NCBI GenBank assembly: GCA_025459175.1
Contig: JALORC010000041.1
Span: 1 to 64,000, forward strand
Direction of reading: 5' to 3'
Origin: Planctomycetota bacterium
Lineage (GTDB): Bacteria > Planctomycetota > UBA1135 > UBA2386
DNA length: 64,000 nucleotides
A program made the position numbers and the translations under genes. The notes under the pieces were generated by a model that saw nothing but the letters and a program-made list of their open reading frames with translations, did no database searches and had not been told where the DNA came from. How positions within the stretch are numbered: position 1 is the stretch's first letter; every line of letters starts with the position of its first letter. Shown here in pieces: positions 27,901 to 37,005 of the stretch.

Positions 27901-29517
27901 CTACAACCGTTTGCCGGCGACCAGGTCCCAGCGCTCGCCGCTGCCGAGCCAGGTCGGCGCGATGGCCTTGCGGTCCGCGCGCGCATCGAAGATCGCCAGC
28001 TTGCTGTCGCCGAGCACCTCGAGCGCACTGCCGCGCACGATCGCCGCGGTGCCTTCGTCGATGCCGAGGCCGAGCAGCTGCGGCAGCGTCTGCACCAGCG
28101 TGCGCAGGTCGCCCTCGCGGTTGCGCGCGACGAAGTGCTGGTCGATCGCGCAGCCGGGCAGGAAGCCGAAGCCGCGCTGGTAACCCTCGCACCACATCTC
28201 GGTGTTGCCGAGCGGATTGCCGCGCACCAGGAACTCGCCCTGGATCGTCGCCCCGGCCGAACTGCCGCCGATCACGCCGCCGCGCGCGAGCACGGCGTGG
28301 AACGCAGCGATCGCGGCGGTGCCCTCGAACGCGTCGCACAGCCGCCATTGCCGGCCGCCGCCGAACCACACCGCGGTCGCGTCGGCGAGCAGCGCGAGGC
28401 CCTTGGCATCGAGTTCGCTCGGGTGCTCGACGTCGAGCGTGCGCACGTCGCTGACGCCGGCATTGCGCAACAGGCGCGCGAACGGTTCTTCGCCGCGCCC
28501 GGCGCGCGGCATCGCGCCGGGCACCAGCACGACCTTCGCGTTCGCACCACCGGCGAGTTCGACGAAGCGCTGCACGACCGCGGGTGGGATGCGGCCGCCG
28601 CCGACGATCACCAGCGCGCCGTTCGGCACGCGGGGTTCGCCGAACTGCGGCGGTGGGAACGGCGCCGCCGCGGCACGCTGCACGGCGCAGCGCTGCCAGG
28701 TGACGAGGTCGGCACTCTCGCCGGCGGCGAGGTCGACGATGCGCTGTGGTGTCGTCGTGGTCGCGGCCAGCACCAGCAGCGCCTTGCTGACGCCGTGCAC
28801 GGTCATCGTGCGGCCGGCGATCTCGACCGCGGTGCCTTCGTCGACGCCGAGGCCGAAGTGGCCGGGGTGCCTGCCGAGCACCTGCAGCAGGCGCGGCAGC
28901 CGTTCGCGCTTCAGGAAGTGCTGGTCGCTGATCGCGAACGGCACCAAGTCGAAGCCGGCGCTGACGATCGGCGTCTCGCGGCCCGACTCGATCATCGTGC
29001 GGGTCTGGATCGCGGTGCCGGCCGAGGTGCCGCCGACCACGCCGCCGCGCGCGAGCAGCGCCTGCAGCTCGCGTTCGACGGCGGTGCCGAGGTAGGCGTC
29101 GGCGAGGTTCTTCTGCGCGCCGCCGCCGAGCCAGACGCCGGTCGCGCTGCGCAGTGGGGCGGTGAAGGCCTCGCTGTCGGCCGTCGCGCGGTCGCGCGTG
29201 TGCAGCACGGTGAACGTGAAGCCCGGGTGGTCGTTCTGCCAGCGAGCGAGGGTCTTCGCCGCGGCATCGGGCTGGTCGGCGGTCTCGCTGGCGGTCGGGA
29301 TCAGCACGATGCGGGCCTGGTCCTTGCCGCCGGCGAGCTGCAGGAAGCGGTCGTAGACGCCTTCCGGCAGCTTGCCGCCGCCGCCGAGGATGCGGGTGCC
29401 GGAGAGGCCGCGCGGGTCGATCGCCGGTGACGCCGGGGAACGGTCCTGGGCGGGTAGCGGTGCGTGGAGCATGGCGAGCAGGCCGCCGAGAACGATGCCG
29501 AAGGAACGCCGGCGCAT
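27901..29517 (-). CDS. Exported cyanophycinase-like (peptidase S51) protein with two catalytic domains
   Basis: 538 residues from the ATG at 29517. A signal peptide is visible (MRRRSFGIVLGGLLAMLHAPLPA, then Q), so the protein is exported. Two homologous S51 domains lie in tandem, about 40-255 and 300-520. Each has the opening GGGG/VGGGR loop, the VWLGGG/VWFGGG strand, a nucleophile elbow (GGTSAGT with Ser165; GGSSAGA with Ser420), DQHF (198-201 and 459-462) and VDEGTA/IDEGTA. Both therefore look catalytically competent. S51 enzymes include cyanophycinase and dipeptidase E, which cleave after acidic residues. Secreted cyanophycinases exist, so use of external cyanophycin is one reading. No cyanophycin synthetase is nearby. 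Confidence 0.9.
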   Translation of the reverse strand: MRRRSFGIVLGGLLAMLHAPLPAQDRSPASPAIDPRGLSGTRILGGGGKLPEGVYDRFLQLAGGKDQARIVLIPTASETADQPDAAAKTLARWQNDHPGFTFTVLHTRDRATADSEAFTAPLRSATGVWLGGGAQKNLADAYLGTAVERELQALLARGGVVGGTSAGTAIQTRTMIESGRETPIVSAGFDLVPFAISDQHFLKRERLPRLLQVLGRHPGHFGLGVDEGTAVEIAGRTMTVHGVSKALLVLAATTTTPQRIVDLAAGESADLVTWQRCAVQRAAAAPFPPPQFGEPRVPNGALVIVGGGRIPPAVVQRFVELAGGANAKVVLVPGAMPRAGRGEEPFARLLRNAGVSDVRTLDVEHPSELDAKGLALLADATAVWFGGGRQWRLCDAFEGTAAIAAFHAVLARGGVIGGSSAGATIQGEFLVRGNPLGNTEMWCEGYQRGFGFLPGCAIDQHFVARNREGDLRTLVQTLPQLLGLGIDEGTAAIVRGSALEVLGDSKLAIFDARADRKAIAPTWLGSGERWDLVAGKRL

Positions 29518-29554
29518 GGCGGCGCAGGATAGCCGGTCGCGTAGCATTCGCCGT

Positions 29555-29980
29555 GTGAGTGTGCCCGCCGATTCACCGCTGGTGTTGTTCGATGGTGTCT
29601 GCAACCTGTGCCACGGCTCGGTGCAGTTCATCATTCGGCGTGATCCGCAGGCGCGGTTCCGGTTTGCGGCGCTGCAGTCGGCCGCGGGGCAGCAGGCGCT
29701 GGCGGCGGCTGGGGTGCTCGGGAAGCTGCCGGACAGCATCGTGCTGGTGCGCGGTGGCAAGGTCGCGGTGAAGAGCGGGGCGGCGCTGGCGATCGCGCGC
29801 GGGCTGCGCTGGCCGTGGCCGCTGCTGTCGGTGTTCTGGCTGGTGCCGTATCCGCTGCGTGATCTGGTCTACGACTTCATCGCGCGGAACCGGATCCGGT
29901 GGTTCGGGCAGCGGCAGGAGTGCTGGGTGCCGACCAAGGAGCTGCGGGCGCGGTTCTTGGATGCGGGGGAGCGGCGGTAG
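29555..29980 (+). CDS. DCC-family (DUF393) thiol-disulfide oxidoreductase-like protein
   Basis: 141 residues from the GTG at 29555; another in-frame GTG lies at 29561. LVLFDGVCNLCHGSVQF near the N-terminus carries the DxxCxxC motif that names the DCC family. RFRFAALQSAAGQQ and a later YPLRDLVYDFIARNRIRWFG are also standard for DUF393. It is a thioredoxin-like fold of unknown substrate. A short hydrophobic stretch (WPLLSVFWLVPYPL) suggests loose membrane contact. The gene is divergent from the cyanophycinase-like gene, with only 37 bp between the starts, so their promoters overlap. Confidence 0.9.
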   Translation: MSVPADSPLVLFDGVCNLCHGSVQFIIRRDPQARFRFAALQSAAGQQALAAAGVLGKLPDSIVLVRGGKVAVKSGAALAIARGLRWPWPLLSVFWLVPYPLRDLVYDFIARNRIRWFGQRQECWVPTKELRARFLDAGERR

Positions 29981-30137
29981 TTCGTCGCTTTCGTGATGGC
30001 ACCGTCGGTGAGGCGACACTGTCATCGTCGCCGATGACGCTTTTGGTCGTCACGGCTGCGGCGGCCCGGCGGGAGCCGGTGCGGCGCGGTCCTTGCTATG
30101 CTGGAGTCACGTTCGCCAGCAACCCCGGGAGAACATC

Positions 30138-32726
30138 ATGCTGAAGTCGCTCGTCGTGACCTTGATCATTTCGACCTTGTTGCCGTCGCAGCAGGTCCAT
30201 TCGGTGCTGGACGCACCGGTGGTCGCCGTCGATGGCTGGTCGCGGATCGATGAGTTGCTCGACCTCGACCTGGACGGCGACCTCGACGGTTTCGGACTCT
30301 ACCTCAATCGCGTTACCGGCACGGGTCAGCCGACCTTCATGGAGGCCAAGCTGCACCGCAACGACGGCGCCGGTCGCTTCACGTCGTCGATCGTCTACTC
30401 GTGGACTTCATCGCCCGGGCAGCCGACGACCTATCGTTCCGCCGTCGGCGACGTCGACGGTGATGGCAACGCGGACGTGGTGACCTTGCGTGGCGGCGAG
30501 GTGCGGGTCGTCGAGAGTCGTCCGGGCCAGCCGGTCGTGCGGGTTCTGACTGGCTTCGGCTCCAACTCGTTCGCGTTGGCCTGCGGCGCCCAGCTCCGCG
30601 ATGTCACGGGCGACGGCAAGGCCGAGCTGATCGTGGTCGACACGTCCAATGGTCTGCGCGTGATCAACCTCAATGCGACCACGTGGACCCAGCGTGGCAT
30701 CGCCACCCCGACCGCCGGCTCCACCGAGCTCGCGCTGCTGGAGGCGAATGGGAACGGCTTGATCGACGCCGTGGTGCTCTACGGCAGCCAGCTCGTCTTC
30801 TACGAGGTGACGACGCCGGGCGGCATGGTGCCGTTCCTCACGCGGACGCTGCCGGTCGGCATTTCGAACTTCGGCTCGCTGGGTCACCTGGTCGCCGGCG
30901 ACGTCGATGGCGACGGCGACACCGACGTGGTCGTGTTCGGCGGGGCCGGCCAGTACGCGCTGGTCGAGCGGACCGGGCCGGCCCAGTTCCTCGTGCGACC
31001 TGCCGCGGTCGGTGGTCCGGCGACGAATCTGCACGACTTCGACGGGGATGGTGACCTCGACGGCACCTGCTGTGGTGGTGGCACTGGATCGTCAACGACC
31101 TCACCCAACGACGGCGCCGGCAACTTCGAGATCGCCGAGAACCTCGGCGGTGGCGTCTTCGCACCATCCTGGCGCATGCCCAGCGTCGGGCCGTTCCATC
31201 TGGCGGGCTGCGCGGATGTCGACGGGGACGGGGCGGCGGACCTGGTCGGCGGGCGCTGCGTCTACTTCGGCCGTCGTCGCCATGATCCGGTGCCGGTAGT
31301 GTTGCCCAGCGCATACTCGACCCGTGCGATCGACGTCGACCGCGACGACGATCCGGACCTCGTCGTCGGCGCCAGCCAATGGACCAACCGCGGCAACGGC
31401 GTGTTCGACCCGGCACTGCTGCCGCTACCGGCGCTGCCGCCGGCAGCGACCTGGCAAGTCCGCGGCAGGGTCGACTTCGACGGCGATGGGGACTCGGATG
31501 TGCTCGCGCATCGCCTGGTCATGGGCGTGCATGCCGCCAGCCACCTGCTTCGCAACGCCGGCGGCGGTCACGTCGTCGACGCCGGCCCGGTCATGCAGAC
31601 TCCCATGGTCGGATCCGATCCGCTGTTGGCGGGCGACTTCGACGGCGATGGCGATCTCGATGTGATCGCGGTCGACGGCGTCGCTTCGTCGCAGTTGTGG
31701 TGGCAGGTCGGTGGCGCGCTCGTGCTCGGTCGCTCGTGGCCCGGGGCGCGGGTCGTCGGCGTCGCGGACTTCACGGGCGATGGTCGCACCGATGTCCTGG
31801 TGGCCACGTATCCGTTCGCGCCGTCCACTGGCACGATGAACCTCGCGCTCGAGTCGTTCGATGGTGTCGGCAGTTTCGTCAGCCAGACGGTAGGTCAGTT
31901 CATCGCGATGGATGCGATCGGCATCGTGGATCACAACGGCGATGGGTGGCTCGACCTCGTCGTCAGCGAATACACCAACTCCCAGTCGCAGCTGCTCGAG
32001 TTGCGCAACAACGGGTTCGGCCAGTTCTCACCCGCTTCGTCGGTCGCGGGTGTGAGCCTCCGTCCCCGTGCTCGAATCGTGGCCGCCGACGTCGATGGTG
32101 ATGGTCGCCACGACCTGGTCGCGGGCCCGGCGGGCTACCCCGATGCCCCGAACGGTACCACCGGGGTGTGGGTCGTGCGGCAGCCGAGCTCGCAAGTCTT
32201 CCTGCCCGTGCTCTATGCGAACGAGTTCGGCCACCCGGTCGATGTCGATGGCGATGGTGATGTCGATCTGCTCGGTCGGGCAATCCTGCGCAACACCCGT
32301 TTCGATGGTGCGGTCGCCGGGGTGCGAGAGCAGTTCGGCACCGCGATAGCCGGTTCCGGAGGGGCTCGTCCGACCATCCATGCGGCCGGCCCGTTCCGCG
32401 TCGGCGCGAACATCACGACCGGGGTCCGGGGTGGCGTCGGCCAGGGACTCGTGATTCTGCTGGCCAGCCTGCAACCGGCCACCCCGCCGACGGCGCCGAT
32501 CCCCGGCTTCTCGCTGTATCTCGAGGCACCGATCGTGCTCGATTTCGGCGTGCTCAGCGGCGGTTTCGGTGCAGCCGGTGAGGGCTCTGCTTCCTTCCTG
32601 CCCCTGTTGCTGCCGCCTGCCGCAGCTGGTCTCACGATCTGCGAGCAGGCGCTGGTGTTCGACGCGGCCGGCATCGCGCCTGGCCTGACTCATACCCAGG
32701 GTCTGCGATTGCTGATCGGTCAGTGA
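30138..32726 (+). CDS. Secreted FG-GAP/VCBS-repeat protein
   Basis: 862 residues from the ATG at 30138, preceded by GGGAGA at 30127-30132. A signal peptide is present (MLKSLVVTLIISTLLPS, then QQ). About 14 calcium-binding-like loops of the form D-x-D-G-D-G-x-x-D-(V/L) occur, for example DVDGDGNADVV, DVDGDGDTDVV, DFDGDGDLD, DVDGDGAADLV and DHNGDGWLDLV. These are the mark of integrin-like FG-GAP propellers, probably two seven-bladed ones. The last 120 residues form a separate C-terminal module with SLYLEAPIVLDFGVL and EQALVFDAAGIAPG, ending GLRLLIGQ. That module resembles the tail of the beta-helix protein at 8442-9656. The function is unknown; such proteins are abundant in Planctomycetota surfaces. 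Confidence 0.88.
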   Translation: MLKSLVVTLIISTLLPSQQVHSVLDAPVVAVDGWSRIDELLDLDLDGDLDGFGLYLNRVTGTGQPTFMEAKLHRNDGAGRFTSSIVYSWTSSPGQPTTYRSAVGDVDGDGNADVVTLRGGEVRVVESRPGQPVVRVLTGFGSNSFALACGAQLRDVTGDGKAELIVVDTSNGLRVINLNATTWTQRGIATPTAGSTELALLEANGNGLIDAVVLYGSQLVFYEVTTPGGMVPFLTRTLPVGISNFGSLGHLVAGDVDGDGDTDVVVFGGAGQYALVERTGPAQFLVRPAAVGGPATNLHDFDGDGDLDGTCCGGGTGSSTTSPNDGAGNFEIAENLGGGVFAPSWRMPSVGPFHLAGCADVDGDGAADLVGGRCVYFGRRRHDPVPVVLPSAYSTRAIDVDRDDDPDLVVGASQWTNRGNGVFDPALLPLPALPPAATWQVRGRVDFDGDGDSDVLAHRLVMGVHAASHLLRNAGGGHVVDAGPVMQTPMVGSDPLLAGDFDGDGDLDVIAVDGVASSQLWWQVGGALVLGRSWPGARVVGVADFTGDGRTDVLVATYPFAPSTGTMNLALESFDGVGSFVSQTVGQFIAMDAIGIVDHNGDGWLDLVVSEYTNSQSQLLELRNNGFGQFSPASSVAGVSLRPRARIVAADVDGDGRHDLVAGPAGYPDAPNGTTGVWVVRQPSSQVFLPVLYANEFGHPVDVDGDGDVDLLGRAILRNTRFDGAVAGVREQFGTAIAGSGGARPTIHAAGPFRVGANITTGVRGGVGQGLVILLASLQPATPPTAPIPGFSLYLEAPIVLDFGVLSGGFGAAGEGSASFLPLLLPPAAAGLTICEQALVFDAAGIAPGLTHTQGLRLLIGQ

Positions 32727-32999
32727 TCGGCGGCCGCGGTCGCGTCGGTGTGGCGGCCGCCGGTGCTCGCGGAAGATCGTCACCTTGCGCTCGTTGGCTG
32801 AGCCCGACGCCGGCATCAATGACCTGTCTGCTGCCCGTGGCGCCCTGAGCCGGCTCGCCCGCGAGGCGATCCGGCTCAGCGATTGCCGGGACGCCGCACC
32901 GCGGCATTCATCAACCACGAGATCGACGCAACCGGCCCCGCTGCGTCGTCTCCTTGGAAGGTCGTTGCGCTGCCGGTACACGGCTTGCGGCGACCGTCC

Positions 33000-33332
33000 A
33001 TGAACGCTGTTCTCGGTCGAATTGTGTCTCTCCCAGGCGTCATCGCCGTTCTCGTGATCGCTGGTGCGGGTCTGCTGGTGGCCCAGGAGCGCCATCGCCA
33101 GAAGGCCGAACAAGGCCCGTGGCGCGTGGTCATCAGCAAGCCGATCGTGGGCCTCGGTTTCACCGCGGGCAAGCTCTACCGGGAGCACGAATACGTCAGC
33201 GCGATGTTCAACCAGCTGCTCGAGGATGGGTTGGAGCCGGTGAACTGGCAGGTGATCACGGATCGCTCGCCGCCCGCCAACGGGCCCATCCTCGAGCAGG
33301 ATCGGTTGCTCGTGTGGTGTCGCGCCCAGTGA
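33000..33332 (+). CDS. Small hypothetical protein with N-terminal membrane segment
   Basis: 110 residues from the ATG at 33000. Residues about 8-28 (IVSLPGVIAVLVIAGAGLLV) form one membrane segment or an uncleaved signal. The rest is soluble, with KPIVGLGFTAGKLYREHEYV and LEPVNWQVIT visible. I recognise no family. Coding potential is supported by the clean signal-like start and by amino-acid composition normal for a protein, while the 273 bp upstream are empty. It ends 72 bp from the convergent nat gene. Confidence 0.55.
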   Translation: MNAVLGRIVSLPGVIAVLVIAGAGLLVAQERHRQKAEQGPWRVVISKPIVGLGFTAGKLYREHEYVSAMFNQLLEDGLEPVNWQVITDRSPPANGPILEQDRLLVWCRAQ

Positions 33333-33404
33333 CGCTGCTCGGGCTGTTGCAGAGCTTCGAACTGCCGAGCATCGACCTGCCGCCGGCCGCGACCGTCCGC
33401 CGCT

Positions 33405-34262
33405 TCACCCCATCGCCGACCAGTCGATCCAGGGACAATCGAACCGCGTGCCCGCCGGCAGCTCGATGCCGAACTCACTGGCCAGTACAGCCAGCAACTC
33501 CTCCTGATCGCGCAGCACCCGCGTCACCCCTTGCCCCGACAGACTCTCGCGCCGCGTGAACTCGCGATTCAGGATCGTCACCCGTCCCCCCGGCACCGCG
33601 CGCGCCGCCATCAGCCGGTTCTTGAAGTGCGACAGCGGATGCGCGCTGGTGAACCAGTTCGCGACCTCCCGGTCGATCTCCGGCATCAGCTCGAGCGTGA
33701 ACTCGCAGACGTCCTGCCACTCGCTGCCGAGCTTCACCTGATGGAACACCCGCGCGCTCGGATCGCGCCGATCGCCCGAGGCCCAAGCCCCGTGCCGGAT
33801 CAACCGCCGCGGCTCGTGCGGCGTCTGCTGCTCGAGTTCGCTGTCGAGCCGCAATGGCGCGGTCGGCGACAGCGCGCCGACGCCGACGTCGCACAGCCAC
33901 CGTTCGCCGTCGAGCACCACCAGCACGAACACGTGCGTGCGCGGCGGCGTGAACTCGCGCGGCCGGCCGACCCGCACCCGCGCGCTCAGCGGCGTGGCCG
34001 CGTAACCGAGCGCCTGCAGCACGTGCAGGAACAGCGTGTTCTGCTCGAAGCAGTAGCCGCCGCGGCGGCCGTGCACGAGCTTCTGCTCGATGTCGGCGAG
34101 GCCCAGCGAGATGCCCCGACCGAGCAGCACGTCCAGATTCTCGAACGGGATCGTCTGCACGTGTGCGAGCTGCAGCGCGGCCAGCACCGGTAGCGTCGGC
34201 GAACGGTCGCCGCGATAGCCGATGCGGTGCAGGTAGGCGTCGAGATCGAGGGTGTGGGTCAC
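33405..34262 (-). CDS. nat: Arylamine N-acetyltransferase
   Basis: 285 residues. It transfers acetyl (or another acyl) from CoA to arylamines. The catalytic triad is complete: Cys71 in RRGGYCFEQN, His110 in RTHVFVLV and Asp125 in CDVGVG. The N-terminal TIPFENLDVLLGR section near 38-50 is also typical. It starts 6 bp after the stop of the mlaD-like gene and so appears to be the last gene of the Mla-type operon, an unusual neighbour. Whether it acts on a lipid-linked substrate or is merely carried along cannot be told. Confidence 0.95.
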   Translation of the reverse strand: MTHTLDLDAYLHRIGYRGDRSPTLPVLAALQLAHVQTIPFENLDVLLGRGISLGLADIEQKLVHGRRGGYCFEQNTLFLHVLQALGYAATPLSARVRVGRPREFTPPRTHVFVLVVLDGERWLCDVGVGALSPTAPLRLDSELEQQTPHEPRRLIRHGAWASGDRRDPSARVFHQVKLGSEWQDVCEFTLELMPEIDREVANWFTSAHPLSHFKNRLMAARAVPGGRVTILNREFTRRESLSGQGVTRVLRDQEELLAVLASEFGIELPAGTRFDCPWIDWSAMG

Positions 34263-34268
34263 GGTCGA

Positions 34269-35447
34269 TCAGAACGTGCCCAGCAGCACCTGCACGAAGT
34301 TGCCGATCGGCGCCGCCTCGCGCGCGTCCTCGATCGCGCGCGACACCTGCGTCATGATGCGGCGGAAGCGCACCGCGACATCGCGGTCGTTGAGCAGCAT
34401 GCCGATCAGCCCGTCGCCGCGCGTCAGCTGGTTGCTGACCTCGCGCAGGTTCGCCAGCGTCAGCTTGATGTCGGCGGCGGTGGCCGGATCGCTGGTCAGG
34501 GCCCCGATCGCGCCGGCCTGCGGATCGACCGCCCGCGTGAACAGCGTGTCGAGGTTGGCGACCAGGTTGGTGAACTGCACCGCCAGCTCGTCGTCCTGCA
34601 GCAGGCGACCGACGATGCCCTTCTTGCCGCGCACGTCGGCGACCAGCGTCTGCAGGTTGTCGACGATCGAGCGCAGGTCGGCGGCGGTCTCGCGGTCGTT
34701 CAACAGCGCGCCGAGCACGCCGTCGGTCGGCGACATCAGCCGCTCGCTGATGCTGCGCAGGTTGGAGAGGAACACGCGCGTGTTCTCCCCGGTCTCGCGG
34801 TTCATCACCAGCTGACCGACGGCGCCCTGCCCGTCCTGCACCGCGGTCAGGATCTTGTTCAGCTGGTCGGCGGCGTCGTTGAGCCGCGCGTAGAGTTCGC
34901 CGTCGTTGACGAGCCTGGCGATGCTGCCGCCGCCCTGCGGGTCGCCGAGTTTGGCGAAGAACTCGCGGATGTTGGCCAGCGCGCCGTTCAGGTTCTCGCC
35001 GACCTCACCCTCGCCGTTGGCGATGTTGCCGATCTGCTCGAAAGCGCCTGGCTCGACCTTGCCCAGCAGGTCGCCGTCGAGTGCCACCGCGGCCCCGGTG
35101 CGGGGCCCCGGCTCGATGTAGACCTGCTTGCCGCCGAGCACGCCGGCATCGCGCACGAGGATCTGGTAGCCGGTGCGCAACGGGATGCGTTCGCGCAGCA
35201 GCAGCGTCATCTTGACCGGGTTCTCGGCGCGCTCGTAGTCGACGTCGATCGCCCCGACCTTGCCGACCTTCTTGCCGAGCACCATCACGTTGGTGCCGAC
35301 CTCGCAGCTGCCGGCCTGGTCGAACCAGACCCGCAGCCGTTCGTTGTCGACCGACAGATCGGTCAGGTTGACGGTGGCCCACAGCAGGAAGGCCAGCGTG
35401 CCGAAGAACACGAGGCCGAGCAGGGTGTCGCGCTTGATCCGGTCCAT
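34269..35447 (-). CDS. MlaD-family (MCE domain) lipid-binding protein
   Basis: 392 residues from the ATG at 35447. A membrane anchor at about 9-27 (LLGLVFFGTLAFLLWATVN) is followed by the MCE domain (about 35-120) with FDQAGSCEVGTNVMVLGKKVG and GVLGGKQVYIEPGP. MCE proteins form periplasmic rings or tubes that carry phospholipids. The remaining 250 residues are helical, with at least five repeats of about 40-50 residues of the form G-x-(I/L)-G-x-L-(L/V)-x-D-x-E, for example GVLGALLNDRETAADLRSI and GIVGRLLQDDELAVQF. This gives a longer C-terminal part than E. coli MlaD has. It lies 35 bp after the ABC ATPase gene in the same operon. Confidence 0.9.
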   Translation of the reverse strand: MDRIKRDTLLGLVFFGTLAFLLWATVNLTDLSVDNERLRVWFDQAGSCEVGTNVMVLGKKVGKVGAIDVDYERAENPVKMTLLLRERIPLRTGYQILVRDAGVLGGKQVYIEPGPRTGAAVALDGDLLGKVEPGAFEQIGNIANGEGEVGENLNGALANIREFFAKLGDPQGGGSIARLVNDGELYARLNDAADQLNKILTAVQDGQGAVGQLVMNRETGENTRVFLSNLRSISERLMSPTDGVLGALLNDRETAADLRSIVDNLQTLVADVRGKKGIVGRLLQDDELAVQFTNLVANLDTLFTRAVDPQAGAIGALTSDPATAADIKLTLANLREVSNQLTRGDGLIGMLLNDRDVAVRFRRIMTQVSRAIEDAREAAPIGNFVQVLLGTF

Positions 35448-35482
35448 GGGGAGGGTCAGTGGTTCGGGTCGATGGTCTGGGA

Positions 35483-36211
35483 TCAGTCGGCGCCGCCGCC
35501 GAGGAAGTCGCGGGCCAGCGGATGGTCGCTGTGCACCATCTCGTCGACGGTGCCCTGCAGGCCGAGCTTGCCCTGGTCGAGGATGCCGATGCGGTCGCCG
35601 CACTGCACCGCGCAGGCGCGCGAGTGGGTGACGATCAGACCGGTCACGCCGAGGTTGTCGCGCACCTCGGCGATCAGTTCGTGGATCTGCCGGCTGATGA
35701 TCGGGTCGAGGCCGGCATTGGGCTCGTCGTAGAGCACGTATTCCGGGTTGGTGACCAGCGCTCGTGCGAGTCCGGCGCGCAGCTTCATGCCGCCCGAGAT
35801 GCTGGGCGGGAACTGTGCCGAGGCGTGGTCGAGCTTGACCAGCTTCAGCACCTGTTGCACCCGGTCGTCGCGTTCGCTCTTCGGCAGCCGCGCGTGCTCC
35901 TGCAGCGGCAGCGCGACGTTGTCGGCGACCGACAGCCAGTTGATCAGGGCGCCGTTCTGGAACAGGTAGCCCATGCGCTTGCGCAGCGTCATCAGCTGGC
36001 CCCGATCCATCGTCGACACCTCCTGGCCGTCGACGGTCACCGAGCCCTGGTCGGGCCGCAGGATGCCGATGATGTGCTTGAGCGTGACGCTCTTGCCGCT
36101 GCCCGACGGGCCCATCAGCACGAAGTTCATGCCCTTCGCCACCGATAGCGTCATGCCGGCCAGGATCTGGCGGCTGCCGAGCCGCTTGTACACGTCGCGC
36201 AGTTCGATCAT
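35483..36211 (-). CDS. MlaF-like ABC transporter ATP-binding protein
   Basis: 242 residues. The ATPase of a phospholipid (Mla) or related ABC transporter. Walker A is GPSGSGKS (34-41), the Q loop is LFQNGALI (83-90), the signature is SISGGMKLRAG (137-147), Walker B is YVLYDEPNAGLDP (158-170) and the switch His is in VTHS (194-197). SGGMKLRAGLARAL and LFQNGALINWLSV are typical of the MlaF/Ttg2A branch. The start overlaps the MlaE stop (ATGA), so the two are translated together. Confidence 0.95.
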   Translation of the reverse strand: MIELRDVYKRLGSRQILAGMTLSVAKGMNFVLMGPSGSGKSVTLKHIIGILRPDQGSVTVDGQEVSTMDRGQLMTLRKRMGYLFQNGALINWLSVADNVALPLQEHARLPKSERDDRVQQVLKLVKLDHASAQFPPSISGGMKLRAGLARALVTNPEYVLYDEPNAGLDPIISRQIHELIAEVRDNLGVTGLIVTHSRACAVQCGDRIGILDQGKLGLQGTVDEMVHSDHPLARDFLGGGAD

Positions 36212-37005
36212 CCGCCGAGGAAGTAGAAGAACCAGGTGACGATGAAGCCGAGCACGATGATCAGGATCACCGAGTTGCGCACCGCGGTCTGCACCGCGAG
36301 ACCGACGCCGAGTGCGCCGCCGGCGGCGCGCAGGCCGGCGGCGCAGCTGACGGTCGCGATCGCGATGCCGAACAAGAACGCCTTCAGCAGCCCGACGTAG
36401 ACCTCCTTCGGCAGCAGCATGCCGGACGAGGTGAGCGCCTCCTTGGCGCTGATCCAGTACAGCGTCGGCGACACGCCGAGATTGGTCTCGGCGATCACGC
36501 TGCCGCCGTAGATGCCGATCAGGTTGCTCAGCACGGTCAGGATCGGGCACATCAGCGCCAGCGCGACGATGCGCGGCAGCACCAGGTAGTCGACCGGGTC
36601 GATCGACATCACCTCGAGCGCCGCGACCTCGTCGCTGACGTTCATGGTGCCGAGCTCGGCGGCGATCGAGCTGCCGACGGTGGCGGCCAGGATCACGCCG
36701 GTGATGAACGGGCCCATCTCGCGGCACATCGACAGCGCGGTGATGGTGCCGAGCACGTCGCTGCTGCCGAAGCGCCGCAGCTCGATGCCGGTCTGCATCG
36801 CCAGGATCGCGCCGGCGAACGCGGCGACCACCAGCGTCACCGGCAGCGAGCGCACGCCGGCGTTGTAGGCGGTGTCGAGCAGGAAGCGCAGCCGGCGCGG
36901 CAGCCGCGGCAGGTAGAGCGCCGTGCGCAGCAGCAGGTCGCAGACATAGCCGGCACCGTCCAGGCGCTGGCGCACGAACTGACCGAGGCTGGCGAACGGG
37001 TTCAT
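36208..37005 (-). CDS. MlaE-family ABC transporter permease
   Basis: 265 residues. The permease of the Mla-type lipid transporter in the inner membrane. About five membrane segments are visible. AFAGAILAMQTGIELRRFG near 65, LTALSMCREMGPFITGVILAATVGSSIAAELGTM (seen as CREMGPFITGVILAATVGSS) and the closing VILIIVLGFIVTWFFYFLGG are standard MlaE sequences. Its start overlaps the stop of the aromatic-repeat lipoprotein gene by 4 bp and its stop overlaps the MlaF start by 4 bp. The operon order is lipoprotein-MlaE-MlaF-MlaD-nat. Confidence 0.95.
   Translation of the reverse strand: MNPFASLGQFVRQRLDGAGYVCDLLLRTALYLPRLPRRLRFLLDTAYNAGVRSLPVTLVVAAFAGAILAMQTGIELRRFGSSDVLGTITALSMCREMGPFITGVILAATVGSSIAAELGTMNVSDEVAALEVMSIDPVDYLVLPRIVALALMCPILTVLSNLIGIYGGSVIAETNLGVSPTLYWISAKEALTSSGMLLPKEVYVGLLKAFLFGIAIATVSCAAGLRAAGGALGVGLAVQTAVRNSVILIIVLGFIVTWFFYFLGG

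Noticed and set aside
24791-28369. A 1192-codon minus-strand frame across several plus-strand genes
   Set aside because: It overlaps four well-supported genes and consists of Arg/Gly/His-rich sequence without motifs.
32727-32999. A small gene in the gap after the FG-GAP protein
   Set aside because: Open frames there are short, with shadow-like composition and no start signal or family match.
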